Below, one piece after another: positions 9,696 through 19,365 of a stretch of DNA of 64,000 nucleotides (position 1 is the stretch's first letter; each line of letters opens with the position of its first letter). The position numbers were made by a program, and so were the translations under genes. The DNA lies in the NCBI RefSeq assembly GCF_003219815.1, contig NZ_QJVD01000006.1, positions 62,001-126,000 on the forward strand. The letters are read 5' to 3'. The notes beneath the pieces were generated by a model that saw only the letters and a list, made by a program, of their open reading frames with translations, searched no databases and had not been told where the DNA came from. The DNA is from Arthrobacter livingstonensis (lineage in GTDB: Bacteria > Actinomycetota > Actinomycetes > Actinomycetales > Micrococcaceae).

Positions 9696-9725
9696 TTGAC
9701 AAGAATAAATGTTAGCGCTCACAAT
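9696..9725 (+). promoter_or_regulatory. araBDA promoter with overlapping operator
   Basis: A -35 match TTGACA at 9696-9701 is followed 18 bases later by CACAAT (9720-9725) as a possible -10. The operator TGTTAGCGCTCACA (9710-9723) fills the spacer and touches the -10, an arrangement that would let a bound LacI-type repressor exclude RNA polymerase. The araB start is at 9768. Confidence 0.6.
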
Positions 9726-9767
9726 TGAGATTCAGTACACACCACCGTCATGTCCTGAGAGGCAGCA

Positions 9768-11561
9768 ATGAGCAACGTTTCACCCCCGCCCGGGGAGGGC
9801 GGCATTCCCGACGCAAGTGCCCAATATGTGGTCGGCGTTGATTTTGGAACCCTGTCCGGGCGTGCCGTGGTGGTTCGCGTGCGGGACGGCGCCGAGCTGG
9901 GCAGTGGTGTGTTCGACTACCCGCATGCTGTTCTTGCTGACTCGCTCCCGGAAGCGGGGTCAGGGGTCCGGTTGGGCGTTGACTGGGCGCTGCAGGTGCC
10001 CAACGATTACCGCCTGGTCCTGGCCCATGCGGTTCCTGCCGCTGTACGGGACGCCGGGATCGATCCCGCGGACGTGGTGGGGATCGGCACCGACTTCACG
10101 GCGTGCACCATGGTCCCCACCTTGGGCAACGGCACGCCGTTGAATGAGGTCCCCGGTTATGCCAACCGCCCGCATGCCTACGTGAAGCTGTGGCGCCACC
10201 ACGCAGCACAACCGCAGGCTGACAGGATCAACGCGCTGGCCGCCGAGCGCGGGGAGCCGTGGCTGCCGCGCTACGGTGGGCTGATTTCCTCCGAATGGGA
10301 GTTTGCCAAGGGCCTGCAGCTGCTGGAGGAGGACCCGGAGCTGTATGCGGCCATGGACCACTGGGTGGAGGCAGCAGACTGGATTGTTTGGCAGCTGACC
10401 GGGCGCTATGTCCGCAACGCCTGCACCGCCGGCTACAAGGGCATCTACCAGGACGGCCAGTACCCCTCGGCGGATTTCCTGTCCGCACTCAACCCCGACT
10501 TCGCCGGCTTTGTCGCGGACAAGGTTGCCCACCGGATCGGCAGGCTGGGCGAGGCCGCGGGCACCCTCAGCGCGCAGGCCGCGGAATGGACAGGCCTGCC
10601 GGAGGGCATTGCCGTATCCGTGGGCAACGTGGACGCGCACGTCACTGCGCCGGCCGCCCGCGCCGTGGCCCCCGGCCAGATGACGGCCATCATGGGCACC
10701 TCCACCTGCCATGTCATGAACGGCACCGAACTGCGCGGGGTCCCCGGCATGTGCGGCGCGGTCGACGGCGGCATTCTCGACGGACTGTGGGGCTATGAGG
10801 CCGGCCAGTCCGGCGTCGGCGATATCTTTGGCTGGTTTGTCAACAGCGGTGTTCCGCCGCAATACCACCACGACGCCGCGGCGCGCGGCCTGGGAATCCA
10901 CGAATACCTCACGGACCTGGCCGCCGCGCAGCAGATCGGCCAGCACGGCCTCATCGCCTTGGACTGGCATAGCGGAAACCGTTCGGTACTGGTGGACCAC
11001 GAGCTCTCCGGCGTCATCATCGGCCAGACGCTGGCCACTAAACCCGAAGATAGCTACCGCGCCCTGCTGGAGGCAACGGCCTTTGGCACCCGCACCATCA
11101 TCGAGGCATTCAACGCCTCGGGAGTGCCCGTGACCGAGTTCGTGGCTGCCGGCGGGCTGCCCAGGAACCGGCTGTTGATGCAGATCTACGCGGATGTGAT
11201 CGGTCTGCCGGTGCGCACCGTCGGCACCACCCAGGCGCCGGCACTGGGTTCGGCCATCCACGCGGCCGTGGCCGCCGGAGCCTACCCGGACGTCCACGCG
11301 GCAGCGGATGTCATAGGCGCCGCACCGGCGGATGTGTATGAGCCGGTGGCCGAAAATGTGGCCGCCTACAACGCGCTGTTTGCCGAATACACCGCCCTGC
11401 ATGACTACTTTGGCCGTGGCGCCAACGGCGTCATGCACCGGCTAAAGGCCATCCAGCGGGCAGCACTCACCGGCCGCTCCCGTGACTGCTCCGCCAGCGG
11501 GGTGCCCGCGGGGGACGCCACGGAACGTGCGGCTGCGCCCGGTGCGGGAGTGTCGGCATGA
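9768..11561 (+). CDS. araB: L-ribulokinase AraB
   Basis: A 597-residue FGGY-family kinase that phosphorylates L-ribulose to L-ribulose 5-phosphate with ATP in the cytoplasm. The N-terminal phosphate loop reads VVGVDFGTLSGRAVVV (about residue 23). Family hallmarks include GIGTDFTACTMVPT, the catalytic-domain segment GNVDAHVTAPAA, IMGTSTCHVMNG, the FGGY-like GLIALDWHSGNRSVLVD and ATP-site GGLPRNRLLMQIYADV. The length is close to that of other ribulokinases (about 560). It is the first gene of the araB-araD-araA run. Its end overlaps araD by 4 bases. The extra C-terminal alanine-rich tail is unlike E. coli AraB. Confidence 0.92.
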   Translation: MSNVSPPPGEGGIPDASAQYVVGVDFGTLSGRAVVVRVRDGAELGSGVFDYPHAVLADSLPEAGSGVRLGVDWALQVPNDYRLVLAHAVPAAVRDAGIDPADVVGIGTDFTACTMVPTLGNGTPLNEVPGYANRPHAYVKLWRHHAAQPQADRINALAAERGEPWLPRYGGLISSEWEFAKGLQLLEEDPELYAAMDHWVEAADWIVWQLTGRYVRNACTAGYKGIYQDGQYPSADFLSALNPDFAGFVADKVAHRIGRLGEAAGTLSAQAAEWTGLPEGIAVSVGNVDAHVTAPAARAVAPGQMTAIMGTSTCHVMNGTELRGVPGMCGAVDGGILDGLWGYEAGQSGVGDIFGWFVNSGVPPQYHHDAAARGLGIHEYLTDLAAAQQIGQHGLIALDWHSGNRSVLVDHELSGVIIGQTLATKPEDSYRALLEATAFGTRTIIEAFNASGVPVTEFVAAGGLPRNRLLMQIYADVIGLPVRTVGTTQAPALGSAIHAAVAAGAYPDVHAAADVIGAAPADVYEPVAENVAAYNALFAEYTALHDYFGRGANGVMHRLKAIQRAALTGRSRDCSASGVPAGDATERAAAPGAGVSA

Positions 11562-12265
11562 GTGACCATAAAGCGGCGGCCGCCGCAAAAAACCTGTCCG
11601 GGAAGGTTGCCGCGGTCCGTGCCGAGGTGTGTGCCTTGCACGCGGAGCTGACCCGCTACGGGTTGGTGGTGTGGACGGCTGGAAACGTTTCCGCGAGGGT
11701 CCAGGGGGAGGAGCTGATGGTCATCAAGCCCTCCGGGCTGGCCTATGCGGAGCTGACACCGGAATCCATGGTGGTCACCGACCTGTTCGGAACCCCGGCG
11801 GCAGGTGACTGGGGAAACCCAACGTTCGCTCCGTCGTCGGACACGGCCGCGCATGCCTATGTCTACCGTCACATGCCGGAGGTGGGCGGGGTGGTGCACA
11901 CCCACTCCACCTATGCCACGGCCTGGGCGGCGCGGGGGGAGGCGATCCCATGCGTGCTGACCATGATGGGGGATGAATTTGGCGGGGACATCCCCGTGGG
12001 GCCCTTTGCGTTGATCGGCGACGACTCGATCGGGCAGGGCATTGTCGAAACCCTCCGGGACTCGAAATCGCCCGCGGTGCTGATGAAAAACCACGGCCCG
12101 TTCACCATCGGCAGGGACGCCCGCGCGGCGGTGAAGGCCGCCGTAATGTGCGAGGAGGTCGCCAAGACCGTCCATGTCTCCCGCCAGCTGGGCGAACCGC
12201 TGCCCATCGACCCCGCCTTGATCGCCTCCCTGCACGATCGCTACCAAAACGTCTACGGCCAATAG
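11558..12265 (+). CDS. araD: L-ribulose-5-phosphate 4-epimerase AraD
   Basis: A 235-residue class II aldolase/epimerase. It converts L-ribulose 5-phosphate to D-xylulose 5-phosphate, the last step before the pentose phosphate pathway. Visible family features are TAGNVSARV and IKPSGLAYAELTPESMVV (substrate phosphate), the paired metal histidines in VVHTHSTYATAWAARG, and the third ligand in LMKNHGPFTIG. The full length matches E. coli AraD (231). The start ATG overlaps the araB stop (ATGA), implying coupling. Confidence 0.92.
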   Translation: MSDHKAAAAAKNLSGKVAAVRAEVCALHAELTRYGLVVWTAGNVSARVQGEELMVIKPSGLAYAELTPESMVVTDLFGTPAAGDWGNPTFAPSSDTAAHAYVYRHMPEVGGVVHTHSTYATAWAARGEAIPCVLTMMGDEFGGDIPVGPFALIGDDSIGQGIVETLRDSKSPAVLMKNHGPFTIGRDARAAVKAAVMCEEVAKTVHVSRQLGEPLPIDPALIASLHDRYQNVYGQ

Positions 12266-12288
12266 GCCCTCCCGAACCTTAGGAAATC

Positions 12289-13812
12289 ATGACCAAGAAT
12301 CCCGCAGCGTCCGTATCGCTGGACCAGTATGAAGTGTGGTTCCTCACCGGTAGCCAGCACCTGTACGGCGAGGAGGTGCTGGCGCAGGTTGCCGCCCAGT
12401 CCCAGGAGATTGCGGACGCGCTCAACGCCTCAGGCGCCCCCGTTAAGCTGGTGTGGAAGCCGGTGCTGACGGACTCCGACGCCATCCGCCGGACCGCCCT
12501 TCAGGCAAACTCGGCGGACCACGTGATTGGCGTGACCGCCTGGATGCACACCTTTTCCCCGGCCAAGATGTGGATCCAGGGCCTGGATGCCCTGCGGAAA
12601 CCGCTGCTGCACCTGCACACGCAGGCCAATGTGGAGCTGCCGTGGGAGGACATCGACTTTGACTTCATGAACCTGAACCAGGCCGCGCACGGCGACCGCG
12701 AGTTCGGCTACATCCAGGCCCGCCTGGGCATCCCGCGCAAGACGGTGGTGGGGCACGTGTCCAACCCGGAGGTGCAGCGCCAGGTGGGTGTGTGGCAGCG
12801 CGCCGCCGCCGGCTGGGCCGCCGTGCGCGGGCTGAAGCTGACCCGCTTTGGCGACAACATGCGCAATGTGGCCGTCACCGAGGGAGACAAGACCGAGGCC
12901 GAGCTGCGCCTGGGCGTCTCGGTCAACACGTGGAGCGTCAATGAGCTGGCCGACGCCGTCCACTCCTCCGCGGAGACGGACGTTGACGCGCTGGTAGCCG
13001 AATACGAGGAGCTGTACGACGTCGCCGGGGAACTTAGACGCGGTGCGCCCCGGCACGAATCCCTGCGCTACGGGGCGAAGATCGAGCTTGGCCTGCGCTC
13101 CTTCCTGGAGGCGAACGGCTCGGCTGCCTTTACGACGTCGTTCGAGGACCTGGGTGCCCTGCGCCAGCTGCCCGGGCTGGCGGTGCAGCGCCTGATGGCG
13201 GACGGCTACGGCTTTGGCGCCGAGGGGGACTGGAAGACGGCCATCCTGGTCCGCGCCGCGAAGGTCATGGGCGCCGGGCTGCCCGGCGGGGCGTCCCTCA
13301 TGGAGGACTACACCTACCACCTGGTGCCCGGTGCGGAGCGGATCCTGGGCGCACACATGCTCGAGGTCTGCCCTTCGCTGACCACTTCTCGGCCGCGCCT
13401 GGAAATCCACCCTCTGGGCATTGGCGGCAGGGAGGACCCCGTTCGGCTGGTCTTTGACACCGACGCCAGCGCCGGCGTGGTGGTGGCGCTCTCCGACATG
13501 CGCGACCGCTTCCGACTGGTGGCCAACGCCGTCGAGGTGGTCCCGCTGGAGCAGCCGCTGCCCAAACTGCCGGTGGCCAGGGCGCTGTGGAGCCCCAAGC
13601 CGGACTTCGCCACCTCCGCCGCCGCCTGGCTGACGGCTGGCGCCGCGCACCACACGGTGCTGTCCACCCAGGTGGGCGTCGAGGCGTTTGAGGACTTTGC
13701 CGAAATGGCCCAGACTGAACTGCTGACCATTGACGACGGCACCACGCTGCGCGACTTTAAAAAGGAGATCCGGTGGAACCAGGCCTACTACAAGCTGGCT
13801 GGCGGACTGTGA
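12289..13812 (+). CDS. araA: L-arabinose isomerase AraA
   Basis: A 507-residue isomerase that interconverts L-arabinose and L-ribulose and usually needs Mn2+. It opens with the family strand [16 protein letters not shown], and [26 protein letters not shown] and [16 protein letters not shown] are all diagnostic. The later segments [24 protein letters not shown] and [19 protein letters not shown] carry expected metal-site Glu and His residues. The length equals the family norm (about 500). It follows araD by 23 bases. Confidence 0.94.
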   Translation: MTKNPAASVSLDQYEVWFLTGSQHLYGEEVLAQVAAQSQEIADALNASGAPVKLVWKPVLTDSDAIRRTALQANSADHVIGVTAWMHTFSPAKMWIQGLDALRKPLLHLHTQANVELPWEDIDFDFMNLNQAAHGDREFGYIQARLGIPRKTVVGHVSNPEVQRQVGVWQRAAAGWAAVRGLKLTRFGDNMRNVAVTEGDKTEAELRLGVSVNTWSVNELADAVHSSAETDVDALVAEYEELYDVAGELRRGAPRHESLRYGAKIELGLRSFLEANGSAAFTTSFEDLGALRQLPGLAVQRLMADGYGFGAEGDWKTAILVRAAKVMGAGLPGGASLMEDYTYHLVPGAERILGAHMLEVCPSLTTSRPRLEIHPLGIGGREDPVRLVFDTDASAGVVVALSDMRDRFRLVANAVEVVPLEQPLPKLPVARALWSPKPDFATSAAAWLTAGAAHHTVLSTQVGVEAFEDFAEMAQTELLTIDDGTTLRDFKKEIRWNQAYYKLAGGL

Positions 13813-14723
13813 CCGGTGGTGTGAACGGGGATCAATACCTGATCAAGTCCGGCGACTACACGGCCCGGATCGTGGCGCGCGGGGCCGCCCTGTGCGAACT
13901 CCAGCACCGCGGCCGCGACCTGGTGGTGCCCTTCGCCGCGGACGGGCCGATCCCCGACTTCAGGGGCATCATCGCCGCGCCGTGGCCCAACAGGGTGGCG
14001 GACGGCGCGTACCGCTGGGAGGGCACCGTCAACCACCTCCCGCTCAACGAGCCGGAGCGCGGGACCGCCTTGCACGGCCTTGCCCTTGACCTGCTGTGGA
14101 CGGTGGAGGTGCACGAAGACGAACGCCTGGTGCTGAGCTGTTCCGTGCAGCCCTCAAAGGGGTATCCGTCGGAATTGTTGCTCCAGGCAGAGTACAGCCT
14201 GGGCGTCGGCGGGCTGCACTGCGCCGTGACGGCGAGCAACGTGGGCGGTGCTGCCGCCCCCTATGGGGTCTGCCCGCACCCGTACCTGGTGGCAGGGGAG
14301 GCACCGCTGGACGAGTGGACGCTTTCCTTCCCTGCCGAGTCGTTCCTGCCGGTGACGCCGGACCGGCTGCTCCCGCTGGACCTCGCCCCGGTGGCCGGCC
14401 ACAGCTTTGACTTCCGCGAGCCGGCGCTCATTGGCAGCACCGAGATCGACCATGCCTTCACCAACATTGCCACCGACGACGCCGGGGAGTCCCGCCTGCT
14501 GCTCACCGACCCGTCGGGGACCTTTGTGGGGATGCGCTGGGACGAAAACTGCCCGTGGCTGCAAATCCACACGGCGGACAAGGCCGCACCGGCCGCCAGC
14601 CGGCTGGGCCTCGCCGTGGAACCGATGACCTGCCCGCCGGACGCGTTCAATTCGGGCACTGACGTCATTCGGCTGGCGCCGGGGGGCACCCACACGGCAG
14701 GCTGGAGCATTTTCGGCGGGTGA
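13809..14723 (+). CDS. aldose 1-epimerase (mutarotase) family protein
   Basis: A 304-residue GalM-like protein. The family core is visible in [31 protein letters not shown] (first catalytic His region) and [11 protein letters not shown] (second His region), with the likely catalytic Glu in [18 protein letters not shown]. It equilibrates alpha and beta anomers and here probably serves arabinose. I chose GTG 13809 because it overlaps the araA stop (GTGA) and the beta-sandwich starts just after it; ATG 13773 would lie inside araA. It is the last gene of the araBDA operon. Confidence 0.85.
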   Translation: MTGGVNGDQYLIKSGDYTARIVARGAALCELQHRGRDLVVPFAADGPIPDFRGIIAAPWPNRVADGAYRWEGTVNHLPLNEPERGTALHGLALDLLWTVEVHEDERLVLSCSVQPSKGYPSELLLQAEYSLGVGGLHCAVTASNVGGAAAPYGVCPHPYLVAGEAPLDEWTLSFPAESFLPVTPDRLLPLDLAPVAGHSFDFREPALIGSTEIDHAFTNIATDDAGESRLLLTDPSGTFVGMRWDENCPWLQIHTADKAAPAASRLGLAVEPMTCPPDAFNSGTDVIRLAPGGTHTAGWSIFGG

Positions 14724-14799
14724 GGCAGGTCCGGTTCATCTTGTAGCATCAAGGGCAGTGTCCTGCTGTGTGCTGGACCCCTGATGAATTGAGGAACTG

Positions 14800-15822
14800 A
14801 TGCGGGCTACCGTCAAGGACGTTGCGGCCCGTGCGGGGGTATCACCTAAGACTGTCTCCAATGTGGTCAACGGGCTGGTGCCGGTCAGCGAACGCACCCG
14901 GTCCAAAGTGGAGGCTGCCGTGGCCGAGCTGGACTATGTCCCAAACCTCTCCGCGAGGGGCCTGCGCAATGGCCGCACCGGCGTCATTGCCCTGGCCCTG
15001 CCGGATTTGTCCACACCGTATTCCGCGGAGCTGGCCCATCATGTGGTGGAGGTGGCCCACGAACAGGGCTGGAGCATCCAGATTGAGGAGACGGGCCACG
15101 ACCCGCGCCGGGAATTTGACCTGGTCTCCAAGGCCCGGGCCAACCTGATCGACGGACTCATCCTCAATCCGGTGGCGCTGGATGAGAGCGCCATCCGGGT
15201 GGGTGGCAACCTGCCACCCATGGTGCTGCTGGGCGAGGTGTCGCAACAGCGCGTGGACCAGGTCGGCGTGGACAACGTTTCCGCCGCCCGCGACATGACG
15301 CTTGCCCTGGCCGGCAGCGGACGACGCCGGATCGCCGTGTTGGGCCCGAACGGCACCAGCCGCTCGGCGACGGCCGGGGTGCGCACCCAGGGGTACCGGG
15401 AGGCACTTGCCCAGTTGGGCATTCCCCATGATCCGGCGCTGGAAATCGTCTGCGACGAGTGGACGCCCGGCGGCAGCGCCGCCGCCCTGACTGCCTTCCT
15501 GGCGGGGCATGAACTGCCGGAGGCGCTCTTTTGCTTCACTGACTCCCTGGCCATTGGCGCATTGAGCGTGCTGACTGCCTCCGGGCACCGGGTTCCGGAC
15601 GATGTACTCGTGGCCGGCTTTGACAACGTGGCCGACGGCCAATACGCCGTCCCCGCGTTGACCACCATCTCCGTGGACAAGCGCGCCATGGCTGAAAACG
15701 CCGTACGCCTGCTCACCGAACGCATGGCCGATCGGAGAAAGGAGCCCGTCCACCTGGAGCTGCCGTACCGCTTGATTGTCCGTGCCAGCACGGGTGCGCT
15801 CCCGGCTGGCCGTGCGCGCTAG
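14800..15822 (+). CDS. araR: LacI-family regulator, AraR-like
   Basis: A 340-residue LacI repressor. The helix-turn-helix is right at the N-terminus (TVKDVAARAGVSPKTVSNVVNG), the hinge follows (NLSARGLRNGRTG), and the effector domain ends ELPYRLIVRASTGA. It lies between araBDA-mutarotase and the arabino-oligosaccharide importer. Three operators of the form TGTTAGCGCTCACA lie before chvE, araB and the importer, so I infer that it is the L-arabinose repressor. LacI-type AraR proteins are known in some Corynebacterium strains. The symbol rests on context. The preceding 76-base gap has no strong terminator. Confidence 0.75.
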   Translation: MRATVKDVAARAGVSPKTVSNVVNGLVPVSERTRSKVEAAVAELDYVPNLSARGLRNGRTGVIALALPDLSTPYSAELAHHVVEVAHEQGWSIQIEETGHDPRREFDLVSKARANLIDGLILNPVALDESAIRVGGNLPPMVLLGEVSQQRVDQVGVDNVSAARDMTLALAGSGRRRIAVLGPNGTSRSATAGVRTQGYREALAQLGIPHDPALEIVCDEWTPGGSAAALTAFLAGHELPEALFCFTDSLAIGALSVLTASGHRVPDDVLVAGFDNVADGQYAVPALTTISVDKRAMAENAVRLLTERMADRRKEPVHLELPYRLIVRASTGALPAGRAR

Positions 15823-15878
15823 CGTCCGGCTATTTATCCAGGTACCGGGCTACTTGCCGAGGTAACGAAGGAACATAA

Positions 15879-15894
15879 TTGTGCGCGCTCACAA
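15879..15894. promoter_or_regulatory. third AraR-type operator
   Basis: TTGTGCGCGCTCACAA is a near-perfect dyad that differs at two positions from TGTTAGCGCTCACA in its 14-base core. It lies in the 242-base gap between the araR-like gene and the importer operon starting at 16065. The rest of the gap (15823-16064) shows nothing else I can name. Binding by the AraR-like protein is inferred. Confidence 0.6.
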
Positions 15895-16064
15895 ATAACT
15901 CTTGCGCCCTCGATTACAACGATGTAATCTGTGTCTCAGGTCACCCCGCGCCTTCCGACGGTGACGACTTTCTAGCTCCGGTTTTTGACTCCGGCCCGAC
16001 ACGGGCGTCCGGCCCTGCGCACTATCTGCGGGAACACATTTTTACGCGAACAAAGGAGTGAGCG

Positions 16065-17402
16065 ATGTACCCAGCAAGTGAACCATCCAGTTCCGATCCG
16101 ACCAGGCGGCAGCTGCTGCGAGGCGGCGCACTGGCCCTGTCCGGCGCGGCGGCCGCAGGCCTGTTGTCTGCCTGCGGTGGCACTGCCTCCGCGGCGGACG
16201 TTGAGCAGCTTCGGTTCTGGCACCTGCTCTCTGGCGGTGACGGCATTAAGATGCAGGCCATGATCGACACCGCCAACGCATCGCAATCGGCATACAAGGT
16301 GTTGCCCACGGTCCTGGCGTGGGGCGCCCCCTACTACACCAAGCTCGCCATGGCCTCAGCCGGCGGCCGTCCACCGGAAGTGGCCATCATGCACGCGGCC
16401 CGGGTGCCCGGCTATGCGCCCGGCGGACTCCTGGACCCATGGGATCTGGAGCTGTTGGCAAAGCACGGGGTCACGAAGGCCGACTTCGCCCCGCGCATCT
16501 GGGAAAACAGCCAGCTGGATGGCAAGGTATTCTCCATCGCGCTGGATTCCCACCCCTTCATCTTGATGTACAACACCGAGGTGGCCGGCAGGGCAGGCGT
16601 GCTCGGCGCGAACGGCCAGCTGGAGACCATCACCAGCGGGGACCGCTTCAAGGAGGCGGCCCTCGAAATGGCCAAGGTGACCGGAAAACACGGACTTTCC
16701 TACGGCTACCTCAGCGACGGAGCGCAAATGTGGCGGATGTTCTACACGTTCTACCTCCAGCACGGCGCCTCCATGGAACTGCTCCAGGGCCAGAAGGCAA
16801 AGGTTGACCGGGACGTTGCCGTGGACGTGCTGGAATACATCCACTCGCTCCTGGACGGCAAAATCGCCACGGCCAGCGGCGACGGCGGCACGGCCATCGC
16901 GGAGTTTGCGGGCCAGGATTCGGGCATGCTGGTCAGCGGCGTGTGGGAACTTCCCACCATGCAGACGGCAAAGATCCCCTTGGACGCCATGCCGATCCCG
17001 ACCCTTTTCGGCACACCGGCCGCCTTTGCGGACTCACACGCCTTCGTCGTGCCGCACCAACTTAATCTGGACGGGCGAAAGCGGGAATACGTGTACGCCT
17101 TTGTTGCCCAAATACTCAAGGGTTCACTGAACTGGGCCAAGGCCGGGCACATCCCCGCATTCCAGCCCGTGGTGCGTTCAGAAGAATACAAGAACCTGGT
17201 GCCGCAAGCCCACTACGCCGGCGCCGCGGACATCATCAACTACGATCCGCGTGCCTGGTTCACTGGCTCCGGGTCCGATTTCCAGGCGTACTTTGCCGAG
17301 AATATCCAAAATGTGTTCCTCGGACGCACCCAAGCCAAGGACGGCTGGGACTCCTTCGTCCGCCGCTTGGACACCCTGTTATCGAAGCCAAACCCGGTCT
17401 AG
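16065..17402 (+). CDS. CUT1 sugar-binding lipoprotein (arabino-oligosaccharide type)
   Basis: A 445-residue extracellular receptor. The N-terminus has TRRQLLRGGALALSGAAAAG followed by LLSACGG, so it carries a lipobox cysteine and a possible twin-arginine (RRQLLR) export signal. The mature protein has the family-1 solute-binding fold: LRFWHLLSGGDGIKMQAMID, GRPPEVAIMHAARVPGYA, FSIALDSHPFILMYN. It probably binds arabinan oligosaccharides, because an arabinofuranosidase gene ends the operon. AAAGGAGTGAGCG precedes ATG 16065. No ATPase gene is in the operon. Confidence 0.85.
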   Translation: MYPASEPSSSDPTRRQLLRGGALALSGAAAAGLLSACGGTASAADVEQLRFWHLLSGGDGIKMQAMIDTANASQSAYKVLPTVLAWGAPYYTKLAMASAGGRPPEVAIMHAARVPGYAPGGLLDPWDLELLAKHGVTKADFAPRIWENSQLDGKVFSIALDSHPFILMYNTEVAGRAGVLGANGQLETITSGDRFKEAALEMAKVTGKHGLSYGYLSDGAQMWRMFYTFYLQHGASMELLQGQKAKVDRDVAVDVLEYIHSLLDGKIATASGDGGTAIAEFAGQDSGMLVSGVWELPTMQTAKIPLDAMPIPTLFGTPAAFADSHAFVVPHQLNLDGRKREYVYAFVAQILKGSLNWAKAGHIPAFQPVVRSEEYKNLVPQAHYAGAADIINYDPRAWFTGSGSDFQAYFAENIQNVFLGRTQAKDGWDSFVRRLDTLLSKPNPV

Positions 17403-17467
17403 GTGGCGGACATGGAAACACCATTCATATTGGCGAGAATTTCTTTTGCGGCAAGGGAGCCACGGCA

Positions 17468-18400
17468 ATGAGCACAACCATCGAAACCCGGCATGGCAGC
17501 GCTCCGGCGCCCCCTGAGAATCGGCACGAGTCACGAAAACGGCGCGACAGGATCCATGGCTGGTCCTTCATGGCACCATTCCTGGTGTTCTTCGGCCTGT
17601 TCCTCATCTGGCCCCTGATTTACGGGATGGTCATGAGTTTCACAGGAAAGTCCCTGACCGGGGCCAACAGTTCCTTCCTGGGCCTGGCCAACTATGCGGA
17701 GGCCCTCGGGGATACCGACATGTGGCATTCGCTCGGCAACACCTTGTACTTCACCGTTATCAGCACTATCCCGCTGGTACTGGTGGCACTGGCCATGGCC
17801 GCGCTGGTCAACATGGGCCTGCCGGCCCAATGGCTGTGGCGGCTTTCCTTCTTCGCCCCGTTCCTGCTGGCCTCCACCGTGGTCTCGCTGTTCTTCGTGT
17901 GGATGTTCAATCCCCAGCTCGGCCTCATCAATTTCGTGCTCGGCAAGGTTGGCATTGCACCGGTCGACTGGCTGAACAACCCGGACGTGGCCATGTGGTC
18001 AATTGTGATCGCCACCTTGTGGTGGACTGTGGGCTTCAATTTTCTGCTGTACCTGGCAGCCATGCAAAACATCCCGGAGGCCCACTATGAGGCGGCGCAG
18101 CTCGACGGCGCCGGAGGGTGGCGCCAGTTCTTCTCCATCACCCTCCCGCAGCTGAACCAGACCACCATCATGATCGTCATCCTCCAGGTTTTGGCGTCGC
18201 TGAAAATCTTTGACCAGGTGTACCAAATGACAGGGGGCGGCCCTGGCGGTTCCACCCGCACCATTGTGCAGTACATTTTTGAGTCCGGTTTTACGGGCTA
18301 CCGGCTGGGCTATTCGGCAGCCATCTCCTACATCTTCTTTGGCCTGATCGTTTTCGTCTCGATTGCCCAGTTCGCCGTCACCCGCAAGAGGAGTGCATAA
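17468..18400 (+). CDS. CUT1 ABC sugar permease (AraP-like)
   Basis: A 310-residue MalF-type permease. The basic N-terminus (ESRKRRDRIHG) is cytoplasmic and six hydrophobic segments follow. The EAA loop EAAQLDGAGGWRQFFSITLP near residue 210 is where the ATPase docks, and MTGGGPGGSTRTIVQYIFESGF is a MalF-type hallmark. It pairs with the permease at 18404 and the binding protein at 16065. Confidence 0.88.
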   Translation: MSTTIETRHGSAPAPPENRHESRKRRDRIHGWSFMAPFLVFFGLFLIWPLIYGMVMSFTGKSLTGANSSFLGLANYAEALGDTDMWHSLGNTLYFTVISTIPLVLVALAMAALVNMGLPAQWLWRLSFFAPFLLASTVVSLFFVWMFNPQLGLINFVLGKVGIAPVDWLNNPDVAMWSIVIATLWWTVGFNFLLYLAAMQNIPEAHYEAAQLDGAGGWRQFFSITLPQLNQTTIMIVILQVLASLKIFDQVYQMTGGGPGGSTRTIVQYIFESGFTGYRLGYSAAISYIFFGLIVFVSIAQFAVTRKRSA

Positions 18401-18403
18401 GAC

Positions 18404-19312
18404 ATGGCCACCACCCTTACCGCACCGGGCCGCCAAAGCCGCCGGTCCGACGTCGCCCCCGAAGGGAAGCGCAGCAAGCGCAGGAAGCGCCTTTCCCCCG
18501 CCCTCATCATCGCCACCGTCATCGTCGCGGTCCTGGCGCTCACCTGGCTGGTACCCTTCGCATGGGCCACCATCACCGCTCTTAAGAGCGAGACGGAGGC
18601 CGCGGCGGCGCCCATCTCCCTGGTGCCCAAATCCGGCTTCACCCTTGATGCGTTCGTCAAGGTGCTCCAGCAAGGCAACATCCCGGCCTGGACCTGGAAT
18701 TCGCTGTTCACCTCCGCGGTGGTCACCGCCGTCACGCTGGTGATTTCGGCGCTGGCCGCCTACGCCCTGTCCCGGATCGACTTCAAGGGCCGCAAGGTGC
18801 TCATGACGGTCATTGTGGCCTCACTGATAGTTCCGCCGCCCGTACTGATCATCCCGCTGTTTTACCAGATGGTCTCCTTCCACATGATCGACACGTACTG
18901 GGGCATCATCCTGCCCCAGGTGATCGCCCCCGCCATGGTGTTTGTGCTCAAGAAGTTCTTCGACCAGATCCCGCGGGAGCTTGAGGACGCCGCGCTGGTT
19001 GACGGCGCCGGCCGGATCCGCATTTTCGTCCAGGTGGTGCTTCCGCTGTCCCGCCCCATTCTGGCCGCCGTCGCGATCTTCGTCTTCATCGGCGCCTGGA
19101 ACAACTTTCTGTGGCCGTTCATCGTCACCAACGACAGTGCCATGCTCACCCTGCCCGTGGGGCTGCAGACCATCAAGAGCGCCTACGGCATCCAATATGC
19201 CCAGAACATGGCGTCGGCCCTGCTCGCCGCGCTCCCCCTGATCCTGGTGTTCCTGTTCTTCCAGCGCCAGATCATCAAGGGCATTTCCACCACCGGCCTG
19301 GCTGGAACCTAA
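18404..19312 (+). CDS. CUT1 ABC sugar permease (AraQ-like)
   Basis: A 302-residue MalG-type permease, six hydrophobic segments. The EAA loop is EDAALVDGAGRIRIFVQVVLP near residue 195. WNNFLWPFIVTNDSAMLTLPVGLQ and the C-terminal FFQRQIIKGISTTGLAG are typical of MalG-type subunits. It starts 3 bases after the preceding permease stop. The AraNPQ-type importer it completes has no ATPase here; such systems usually share an MsmX-type ATPase. Confidence 0.88.
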   Translation: MATTLTAPGRQSRRSDVAPEGKRSKRRKRLSPALIIATVIVAVLALTWLVPFAWATITALKSETEAAAAPISLVPKSGFTLDAFVKVLQQGNIPAWTWNSLFTSAVVTAVTLVISALAAYALSRIDFKGRKVLMTVIVASLIVPPPVLIIPLFYQMVSFHMIDTYWGIILPQVIAPAMVFVLKKFFDQIPRELEDAALVDGAGRIRIFVQVVLPLSRPILAAVAIFVFIGAWNNFLWPFIVTNDSAMLTLPVGLQTIKSAYGIQYAQNMASALLAALPLILVFLFFQRQIIKGISTTGLAGT

Positions 19313-19365
19313 AGCCTGACCCCATTTTTTCGTTCCAACAAATAGTTACTAGGAGAATCAATCAC

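Noticed and set aside
9960-13653. Long minus-strand frames over araB (9960-11438) and araA (12430-13653).
   Set aside because: Both are antisense to unmistakable arabinose genes and show no family motif.
15879-16061. A 60-codon frame between the AraR-like and binding-protein genes.
   Set aside because: It covers the operator and promoter region and has no recognisable features.
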